A DNA stretch of 64,000 nt from assembly GCF_000224145.3 (NCBI RefSeq), contig NC_020168.2, positions 3,452,561 through 3,516,560 of the forward strand, in the 5' to 3' direction. The position numbers were made by a program, and so were the translations under genes. This stretch comes from Ciona intestinalis (Eukaryota; Chordata; Ascidiacea; Phlebobranchia; Cionidae). The notes beneath the pieces are model-generated. The model searched no databases, had not been told where the DNA came from, and worked only from the letters and a program-made list of their open reading frames with translations. Positions 27,401 through 39,400 of the stretch are shown here, piece by piece. Position 1 is the first letter of the stretch; each line of letters begins with the position of its first letter.

Positions 27401-30400
27401 AAAGACAAAAAATAACAGAAAAATGGCAGTTGTTACAGCAACTACTAGATAGTAATTTGTTGCTACTATGATGTAAGGCAGGATGAATGTTAAAGATTTT
27501 GTGTTATTTTTTGCCAGAAGTTGAATTGATCTGGATCTACTGATCGGTATTGAAATGTCCAATTAAATGACCCTTAAACCTTTAAACTTATTTAATACTA
27601 AATGACCTAAAGTGGGGGCAACAACAATTACAGCAACAATAATAATGACACCTAGCAACAACGTTAAATGAATAAATGATTGAAAGAATAAATGAATGTA
27701 ACCTTATTCTTGTTGGTCAAAGCAGCGACAATTGTTATAACACAGGTGTTCTGTTTCAAACACCTTTTGCCTGCTTATGAGTTACCACTCGTTAACTTTG
27801 TGAGTAAATATATTTTTTATGTACGGCTAACAATTTGGAAATTCCATTATTAACCACTGAGTTGGAGCAATTGTCATTAAGTGTTTTGCCCAAGGACACA
27901 CATATGTCCACAATGATAGCAGCGACAAGCCTTGAACCTGAACCTCTAGGTTAGAGGCTGTGTGCTAACAACTGTGCCACAGCTGTTAGCAAATAACATA
28001 AATAACAAAATGAATTTGAGTTAACTTACCGGTAATGGAACCTCTCCCTTACAATCGACGAATCTAAGTTTCACACACGGACCTATAGATCCTGAATCAT
28101 CAAAAGCGAGTCTCTGAGCTTCTTTCAACATCTTCCGGTTCGATCCTCCGAACTTCCCGAGGACTCTGAACGCAACATGAGCGATGTCATCCGAAGGATT
28201 ACGAAGGGTCCTCCACAGCGCTTGCATCAGTTCGGCTCGTACAGGCTGAGGATAAACAGGAAGGAATTAAGAAATATAATGAAATGAAGGAATGAATGAA
28301 TGAATGTAAATTGTTGATCCCTGCATGGTTAAGCAACATTTTTTTAAATATATAGAAGAAAATATTCACAACTCATAAGTTACTACTGAGTTGGAATTTA
28401 GACGTCCCAAAAGGTTATTTCTGAGCTGGAGCAATTGCTGTTAAGTGTCTTGCCAAAAAACACAAATGGAAGAGTAATATTTATTATTCTATTTATTTAT
28501 ATTTTTTGTGTATTTGCCAGTATTTGCAAAACAGAAAACTTTAATTGTGATGTTTAGTAAAGATTCTATATGAAAATGCAATAAAACAATACAATATAAT
28601 AGAAATGCAATAAATTTCACATAAAGAAACTTTTTCACCTGAATGTGATCATATAGAAAGTCTGGTTGAAGATTATCCACACACAACTCCAGTGTTCTCA
28701 AGCCCTGTGTAATATTAAACAAATGTAATAACTTGAAATAGACAACCATGTCTTTCAAAAATAAAATCCTATAACAAGTAACAACATAAACTTTATTTTT
28801 AATATTTTTAAAAATTTTCAGTATGTTATGAATTTATAATACAAATGACTTGTAATAAATTATGCGAATCTGACTGTGATCTGATGTTCATATAGTTGAA
28901 TGAATCTTGTATAGTAAAGTACAGTAACATAAAAAGTGGGTTTATATACAAGGTGAGTTATTCAAAAAAACCTAAAAAATTTGTTTAAGATTGTAATATA
29001 ATTGTTTTAAGAGAATTTGTACCAAACAATAGAATATTTAGAGGACCATTCTAATAGATTATACTAGTAGTAGTAATATATATATATATTAGATTGCTGA
29101 ACAAAAATCGATCACTGTATTCAGTTGAACATTTTATAAAAAAAATCCTTTTTATGTTTAAATAAACAGCAAGTTATCTTAGTAAGACAAAAAAAGGTCT
29201 TCTTGCTTATTATGTTTATTCTTATGGACTCTGAGTCTCTGAATCAAACATAAAAATATTGCAATGCAAAAAGTTAGTTTATCACTGTATTATGTTGCAT
29301 TAGGCTTAATACTAGATTTTTTAAAAATAGATTAGATTATAAAAGATGTAATAAATTACTGTAAAAATAGATTTTTCCCGGGTTATTAGTGTTTGTCACT
29401 GTATTTTTTTGCCCTTATACAGGACTGGATTTTTAATATAGATCAGATTATAATAAAATTACTGTACAAAATATTTGAGAAATAGCTTGTACCTGTGTTA
29501 TTAGTGTTTGTGAACCATTTAGGGCAGAAACAAGAGGATCCATCAACATAGGGAGGTATGGAAGCAAGGAGCTTAACCTCACAGGCACTGTCAAGCACAA
29601 TTCAACGAACAAGTCCTTCATGTGTTGTTTATGTAATCCACTTTGTAAGCTGTTTAAACCTGAAAATAAATTTATGTTATAGCCTCTGGATTTTTTGAAT
29701 GAATGAATGTAACTTACTTTATCCTCGCATGGCCGGAAAATGACAGTTGTTATAACACGGGTGTTCATACACCTCATGCCAGCTTACGAGTTACCAAGTA
29801 TGTTAATTTGTAGGTGATTGCTTTTTTTGGATTTTTTCATGTATAGCTGATAATTTGGACAACCCATTAATGAGCACTGGCTTCTAGCAATTGAGGTTAA
29901 GTTTCTTAACCAAAGACACATACGCCCACAATGATAGCAGCGACGAGCCATGAACTCATTACCTCTGGGTTATAGGCAGGCGTGCTAATCACTTTGCCAT
30001 GGCACCGAACAGTATCGTATTTCATACAGAACAGAATCAGTATCGTAGAGCAAATATAAGCACCTTGTAGTAAGTTGGGCAGCAGAGGTAGGAATTCTCT
30101 GTAGAGTGAATCATGGCTTCCACCACCTATGGACCTGAACAGTGCACGCAGCAGAAGGAAGTAGTTGTACGGGTCATGCGCGGTGTTTGCGAGAGCCATT
30201 GACTTTGTTACAATTGTGTGAAGATGAGGTTTCAACATCTGTTCATTCTCGTTCGCAAATAAAGACACAGATCCAAAGACAAGCTACGTTTAAAATAGAA
30301 GAAATTACTTGTGTTGAAACTTTTATTCATTAAAATAGCATTTTTCAAAATTATATTTTTTAAATTTTTCAGCAAGATTAAATTTTTCACCAAGATTAAA

Positions 30401-33400
30401 ATTTTCATTTCTTAGTTGGAATTATAATTTATTAAAATAACATTTTTTTTTACTTATTTTGAATTTTTAACCAAAATTAAAATTTTAATTTATTTTTGGT
30501 ATTATACAAAACATAAAAAATAACCACAAAACTAAAGATTACTTTCTGTTTTATAAACAAACCATTTTTTTACCTTAAATAACTTGAGATAGAGATTAGA
30601 TTGTTCACCAGGTTTCCCCATGTCTTCAAGACGCTCCAGTAAAAACTCGACAAGAATTGTAGCAAATGTAGCCGAGGTGTGGGGACTCGCAAGGAAGGAG
30701 TTCGCCACAATCTGCAACATTCAATTACAATTAAACTGTAAAGATTAGGCTTGAGGTGTATATGCGTTTAGCATCCTGCGTGTTTTGGGTAATTGTTCAA
30801 TCCTGGCATAAATCTTAAGACCCATAGTGTGCCTCGCTGCAAGACCTTACCCACCTAAAAAAGAGTATCTGTTCAAAATGCAAAAACATCCTAATAAAAC
30901 TGTATATATTAAGCTTAAGGTGTATATGTGTTTAGGATTCCTTTAGCACACAATATCCAAATATCCTAATCTTGTTTTAGACAATTAACAGCAGTTTATG
31001 GGGGTTGTGAGAATATAGTATAATAATTCTTTGAATGTTCTGTTTACTACTAAATAGGACAAGAAAATACAGTTAAAAGGTGTCCCATCTTCTCCCACCC
31101 TACTGTATACAAGTCTTGTTGTTTTATTGTATGGCTGCCAACTTGGACAACCCATCAGTAACAAATGGGTTTGAGCAACCACTGTTAGATGTCCTACTTA
31201 AGAACATCTACAAAAGCAGTAGCATAAAGCTTCGGTATGCTCTGTCCACAAGGCTTGGGCTATAAACTGTTCAATTAGCTTCATTGTACATAATAATGAG
31301 TGATGACTTAGGTAGATAGTACAGGGTGTTCAGAAGGTCACTGTGCACCTCTGTAATAATTTGTCATTCAGTGTTTTCCAAGAGAGCGGCTGAGGTGTTT
31401 AGAAACAAAAAAAGAAGGCCATAAACTAGCATTGATGCTAACGGGGTGAATTTCAATTTATTTATATTATTTATAACTGTCATTTATTTTTACCTCTTTG
31501 GTTCTATACTGAAACATGTCTGTTAATAAAATGTAAGTGTATTATATTGGCATATGTTCCACCGAAGCAACATATCTAACCTGCAGTGCATAGTTGTTGT
31601 GAATCCTATCAACCACATATGTGATAGTGGCAGAAAATATTTCTCTGAAAGTAAGAGGGTTCATCATGGTGAAGACCCCGGCAAAATGTTCCAAAACTTC
31701 TTTCTCTTCCTTCATGCGCATCGTCGGGCAGTTTGACGGACGAACGCTCATTTGACCATTTGATGCAACGTTAATCTAAAAGCATTCAATTTAATTGAAT
31801 GAATGTAACTTACATTTTCCTCTGGCCGAAAAACGACAGTCGTTATAACACAAGTGGTCTGTTTCATACACTTTGTGCTAACTTACGAGTTACCATATCT
31901 GTTATTTTGCGGGTGATTTATGAAAATTTTTTATGAAAGTGTGTCCTACAGTGTGGCACGCCACGGGCCTGAGATTAAGACTACTGGTATAAATGGTCAA
32001 CTAAAATTATATTCCTTATTATGGTAAAAGCAGGTAAAATACTATTATTTTAGCATTAAGTATGCCAGTACAACACTTTTTAAGCACAAAAATTGATATA
32101 AACTTGAATGGTGCCAATTCAAAAAAAAATTATGTTTAATTGAAAGTAAATTTTGAAATGTGAAACAGATATAAACTTGAATGGTACTGATTCCAAAAAA
32201 ATAAATAACCAATATGTGAGTTTATTTGTAATTTTAAAAAAATGTAAATCAGATATACAGACATTACAATAGTTTCCATACCTGGTATATATCAAGTGCT
32301 TTCAAAGCATATCTGACCAGTTTAACAAACAGCTCCGTTTCTTCTGGCAAGAACTGTTTATTTGAAGCTGATATTCCCAACCCAGATGTACTGGCCGTAT
32401 CTTTTCCAGCTTTGCACGACCCAGCACCCCAAGTGATGGTCTTAACCCCACAAACTAAAGTTTTCACGAGGCTGCGGCAGTCTGCTACTGATACGACCCC
32501 AGGAGTTTTGCTGTCATCTAAAAATAAAGAAACTTGGTTGAAAAACCCATGTCACATAACAGATTTTATTCTATGTGAGTAAAGTCCCGCGGCGTGGCAT
32601 ACCATGGGTCTTAAGATTTAGGCCAAAACACAATTTGTTATGTGTTAGGGGTGGGTTAGGAATCTCCACTAGCATTATATATTTATAATATATCTATATA
32701 TATATATATTCATTACAAGATTACTGCCAAACACTGAATATGTAAAATGGCTTTTTGGGAATATTAATTGTTCATCCCATTCAGGTCGCCATAAAATTGA
32801 CAGGAAAAATCCTATGTGACAAAACAGATTTTATTCTATGTGGTTAAGGTCACGCAGCTTGTATGTCATGGTTCCCAAGATTTCGGCCAAAACAGATTAG
32901 GCAATTTGTTATGTGTTAGGGTAGGATTCTCCACTAGCACCATTAATTCATATACAAGATTACTGCCAGACACTGAATATGTAAAAAAGCTTGTTTTGGG
33001 AAAATTAGTTGTTCATCCCATTCAGGTTGCCATAAAATTAACAGGAAAAAAAGTATATTGTCTTTATATATATATGGTAACCTGTGAAATTTATTAAGTG
33101 ATATAAAGCATGAATGCAAATAATATTTTAAGATATAAATACTTTATATAAGTTGTATATATATTTCACAATCTACTAAGTTCTAAATTAGTGAGTTTTC
33201 ACTAAATTGCTGTGTTTTATTATAAGATGTTAGACAGCATTCTGTGGCAGTAAAAATAAGTTTCTTGCACAATTGTTTCAGGTGGTTTTATATCTTTGGT
33301 CGCATTTTTTATTTAATTGTGATATATTAATTTTAAAAAAGAGGTCTTTGTTCAGATCTTTAATGGGTGTTTGTGTGCTTCGAAAAAATTTAAAAACCCT

Positions 33401-36400
33401 TGTTCTAAACAAAATCAAACACTTGTTCACCTGGTTTAAGTTCTTTGTCAAGTTCTGGAGATTTACTGCTTGGGAGTTGTGAACTTGATGTGACCGCTGC
33501 GCTGGTTGACGCCTGAGCACTGAGGGAAAATGGTGCGGCAGAAGCGCTTGCGTTCTGGTGTGGAAAAATTAAAATGTTATTATCATTTTTATGAATATGA
33601 AAATGCGGTGTTACCATGTTAAACTGATGTAAAAGAATGAACAATTCCTAAAACTGTATAATAATTTGCCTGGGGTAATGGTCATAAATCCCAGATCTTT
33701 GAAAAAACTTTACCCACAAAGAACAGAATCATAATTTGGCACCTGACGAAAAAAAGAGCCAAAAAGCAACTAAATTCAAAACCTGCTTTAAATTTTTAAG
33801 AAAAACAATAAAAAAAATCTCACGGTGGTTGTTGAATCAGTCTGGCCACTAGCTGATGCAGATCCATTGCTTGCAGTTGAAGATTCAACTTGTTTGCATT
33901 TGGAGAACAGGGTGGGTAAAACATGCTTGGTGATCATGCGGAACTTTAACACAAACACCTCCAGCATTCTCATCAAGTTTTCCCGCCCTTGTTGCTGGTT
34001 AAACAGGAGGGCATATTAAACAGAAGCTTATACAGAAAGTTATATATAGTAGGGTGGGGGAAGAGTGGACACCTTTCCATTCTATTTCTCACCCCATTTG
34101 GTAGTAAACAAACAACATTCAAAGAATTATAAAATTGATTCCCGCCTCTCCCATAGACCGTTGTTAATTGTTTTAAACAAGATCAAGGTATTTGGAGTTA
34201 TGTGCTAAAGGTGTCGCGTCTCCCCTACTCTACTATAGGTATTAAATACAAAGCTTATACAGACAAAAAAAAACATAAGGACAAAAATAAAATGACCAAA
34301 AAAAAACTAACAACAATTCAAAAAGCTAGACAAACCGGGAGTTTTTCGCTTTCACTTTTCTTGGTTATACCTTCCACCAAATGCAACAAAAGTTTGCACG
34401 AAATAGTTTGAAACGAGCTGGGTAAAGAATCATCATGGACGTTCTTCGCAAACAAGTGTACAGCAGATGAAAGCTGGGTGGAAATAAAGTGTGTTTTATC
34501 ATCGTATATCTTTCTAATGTATTTTATGAAGGAAACAATGTTCATTTTGTTCCAAAAGTCTTTCTAAATACACTTTTGCATTGTGACTATAGGTTCAAGG
34601 CCATGGCAATGTCATGCTAACATTTTAACTGAAGAATATGGAGGACAATACATGACAAAGATACCAATAGAGAGTGAATGTAACTTGCTTTATCCTTGCG
34701 TGTCTAGTAAAACGACGGTTATTAAACCATGCATAGCTGATAATTTGGAAAACCCATTAGTGACCACTGGGTTGGAGCAATTGACATTAAGTGTCTTGCA
34801 GAAAAACACATATGCCACCAATGGTAGCAGCAACTGACCACTGGGTTGGAGCAATTGCCATTAAGTGTCTTGCCCAAAGACACATAAGCCACCAATGTTA
34901 GCAGCGACGAGCCTTGAAACCATTACCTCTGGGTTACAGGCAGGCGCCCTAACCACTTTGCCACGGCACTGGACAGAAATACTATGTAACTTTTAGGCAG
35001 AACTCTTAATGACAATTGCTCCAGCTCAGTAGTTTCTATGTTACTTACTGTCTTTAAACACTAAAGAAAATTAATACCTGGTTTAGCAATCTTACCTGAG
35101 CAAGTGAGAGTTGTCCTCTTACATGATGAGTGAGATCAGCTAACGTGCTGTATGCAAGTGTTCGTAATGTTTCCCTTGCTGACCAACCAGTGCCAATTAA
35201 TATATCTTCATTAAGAAGTCGATCCATATGAGGCACAAACCCTGGGAACAAATTTAGATTTTTTTAAAAAATACCGAAGTTAGATTTTTCTACTGTTAAA
35301 AGTTTTTGTATTAGTTTTTGTTAAAAAATAGTTTTATTAGTTTTTGTTAAGAAATAATTAATTCCTCTGTAGTTCTTTACGAACACATGCAATGTGAACT
35401 GCCATAATTTAAACCAATCAACAGATGTTTGTATTTCAAAAAATTTCTGCTGTGTTGTAACAACTGCCGTTGCCCAACCACGGAAGGACAAGAAAATATT
35501 TTTGAAAAATATGTTCTGCCTGATCATGTTTTACACAATTAACAACACTACAACAGTCTATGGAAGTCGTAAGGATACGGTTTTATAAATCTTTAAATGT
35601 TTTTTATTTACTCTTAAATGGGTTGAGAAAATATGTTGAAAAGATGTCCTATCTCCCCCCATTACTATATATATGCAATTTTCACAAAAACTCACTTGTT
35701 TTGAGGTCAGTGGCAAGAATATGTCGCACAGCAATAAGCAACTCCTTGCGCAAGGAAGCCACCTCGGGTGTGCAGTTGGTTAGCAACTGAAGCATTGCTT
35801 GCACCATCTCATTTGAATATTGTTTGATGTTTTCCTGTAAAAAGCAAAAGAAGTAGCAAAAAAATATCAAAAAAGGAAGAAAATTGCAATGTACGTAATA
35901 AAAGATATTAACTCGAACAAAAAAATGACAAAATATTTTGCAAAAGTTGCTATATTAGACAGAATAATTTTACATGGTCACAATAAAACATTAAAAACTC
36001 CTGCAGAAATATTTTTAAATTTTATTACATTATAAAGTAGATTTGTCCCACAAAAGCAGACTAAAGTTGAAAAAATGTTAAAGTAGTAAAAACATATTTT
36101 TTTACAACTTTTTTAAAGCGAAAATATAAACAAAAATTTCTCACCTGATAAAGTCTGACAAAAAAAGCAACAAACGAGAGAGTTTTAACTTGAGCTGCTG
36201 TAAAGTCAACAAACAGTTCATGATTGAAAGTGGAGGAAACTCTTGCTGCTTGTGAAGGTTGTAGTAGCAGGGTCTTCATTATAAGAGGTATGAACTCTGC
36301 CACTACATTCTGTGTGGCTTGCTTGTATAACTGTTTATAAATAAATGAGCTTAACTTACTTTATCCTCACAAGGGTGGAAAACGTCAGTCGTTAAACATG

Positions 36401-39400
36401 AGTGTTCTGTTTTATACACCTCGTGCCAGCTTACCAGTTACCAAGTATGTACTTTGTTTGTGATTAGTTTTTGAGACTTTTTCATTTTTATATATTTTAA
36501 GTGTTGTGATAATTTGGACAACCCATTAGTGACCACTGGGTTGGAGCAATTGCTGTTAAGTGTCTTGCCCAAGGACACATACACCCACAATGGTAGCTAG
36601 GCGGGCCAATATGTAGGACCTTACCCAAGCAGAATTAAATAAAGAAAACCTGTTAAGCCCAATTGACAGCTAATGACATTGTATCTTATAGTTGCATGCA
36701 AATATTCAAGTGCCCACCTGGTACATTAAAACGACAGTGATTGGAATTTCTTGCAAAACTTTCATCGAGTTCAATGCTTTTGGAATCACCGTCTGGAAAT
36801 CAAACAAATTAGGTTGAGAATAAATAACAGACCGCCACAAAAATATACACAAAAGATAAAACATTAATGCGTATTGCAAAGAAAGAACAGTTAATGGCAT
36901 TCATGGTGTAAATTGGAGCTTGATAATATATAAAACGTGCAATGTGACTTATATTTGAATTGAAATATATGCATAAAGTGAAGTACTGACAGTGTAGAAG
37001 AATTTTTGAACGAAAAATAAATCATTTTAATAGAAGAATGTAACTGTATCACATTTCATCATTTAGTAAACACTCTGGACTTTAAATTTTAAAATTCAAT
37101 CAATTTTTGCAGTTTTTTTGTAAAACACTTATTTAATTTTATACATGTATATATCTGCCTACCACTATCCAGAAATAAATTGGAACCATCAAAGACTTAG
37201 TAAAGGCAACAAAAGACATACAAGTGTATAAACTTATTTAGGAATATTCAAACGTAGAGACAACACTTACAGTAACAGTTTTCCCCCCAGGACTCGGGTT
37301 ACCGGGTATTCCTGCTCGAAAAGTAACTTGTGTCACTGTTCCAATACGTTGTGGATCAGGTAGACCTCCTTCTCGTATGGTCGGGTTTTCAAATAACCAG
37401 ATCTATGTTATGAGGAAATGGGTAGTGCATGTTATAAGTCTGTGTGTTCTGTGGCATAATCATGTTGATGTAATGAGATGTCAATTTAATATGCTTAAGA
37501 CTGCGTGAAAGTCTGTATTTTGATCAGGTATGTGTATCCAGTTTTATATTTACAAAGAAAAAAAAAGAACTTTTAAATGTATAATTATAAATTGAATTAC
37601 GCACCATGTTTTGTGGTAGGTCTCCATAGATTCTTTTTACCAAGGATAAAAAGTTCTGAATCTGTTGAAACAATATTATATAATGGTTTAAATACGTATA
37701 TATATCTTTATATTATAGGTATACATACAAATACTTCTTAGAAAACTATTTTAAATGATAGTATAAAATACGCAGTTAAAATTTTTCAAATGCGTTGAAA
37801 TTTTATGTTGAGTCTCGAACTAAGCTAGAACACTCACTTTCGGACGCAAAAGGGCGTTGAAATAATGGGCCAAATCTGGCTTAAATCCCAGGCTCCTTAA
37901 TAACCTTACACATATGGAAAAAATAGAATAGAAACTAGAACAGTGGGCATGGTTTGCAAGATAAAACACATCGCCCATGTTATAATGATTGAATTTTTTT
38001 AAATGATTTTTTTTTTTGAATGATGATAATTGGCTGATTGAAATATTTAACTACAAACCTCTGGAGCAATTTGTGGTCGAAACTGCTTATGTAGCTCGAT
38101 TATAATCTTGATGCAAACTTGAACATTTTCTTCATTGTCCACCTTTTAAGTGAAGAGTAAAGTATCATTTTATAAAAAAATGTAAAATTTCAAAAATCCA
38201 ACAAACATAATTCGTTTTTTACTTTCAGTTTAATGACCAAAATAATAATAGAAAAACTAACTGAAGGTAACTATCTTATCTTATAACATAATAAATATAA
38301 AATATATATATAGCCTACTATACATATATTTATAAACTTTATTTCAACAAAAATATTATCCTGCTTTCTGTGGAAATGAACTAACTATTGACTTATACAC
38401 ACACAGTAATGTTATGCACAACTTTTCATTTAAAATATGCAATATGTATAGGCAGTAAAAAAAATCGATAAACTTAATTTTTTTACTAAATGTTGTAGTT
38501 TACCTCAAGCAGTTGAAAGCAGAGATTGAGAATATTTTTAACATGAGGACGCAGATGATCATTTGTTGGTATTCGGTGCAAAATATCAAGAACTAACTTG
38601 CGCAGTTGCTAAATAGGAAAAGAAAACATTTAATATTTATATATATTTAGGAATTTTTAAAAGCAAAACAAAATGAGAAGTTGAATTGAACAGAAGACAA
38701 GGCTTGTAGCTTTTTGTAGCACTGGGGAAATTTTTAAAAGAAAAAACATTGGAGCTAAAATTAAAGCTAAAAAACGTTTTTTGTTTTGTTTGTTTTTTAA
38801 TCGAACTGAAAATTGTAATGTTCTAATCAGGTCACCTTTATTTGGGTTAACAACATTCAAAGTTATAACAACCACGCTTATTTTCTTCCAATTAAATATA
38901 AATAAGTTTTTAGTTGTGTGGCCCTTCATTATTACGCCATTGTATACGCCCCAGTAATCGTCACGCCATTTGGTTGTGTTGTGTGTTGTAAACCGTGACT
39001 GTGACCTCTAACCACATGACTGTGGGTTTGCAAGTTAAACTGTAGTCAGATTACTTATAATATCGTAGCGAACGCACGTCAATACAAAAACTACTACAGT
39101 TGTAATCGTGTTTTAACAACTGTTGTTTTCTTGCAGCAACTGTTGTTTTGTCACTATATCGTGTTTTTTTTTCGTTTAAAATATTTCTCGCGTTATTTTC
39201 GAATACATGAACTGGACTACATATCATTGCTGCAGAACCATAGCACAACTCTTACCTGACTTGGGTTTTCTGAAATAAACTGCGGTTCTCCATCTTGGAG
39301 TAGTTTGATGAAGTTGATCACACATTTAGAAAGGAATTCAGAGTATTTGGGAGACTGAGCAAGATCCTATAGAATATAGAAACAAATTGGTATTTTATTG

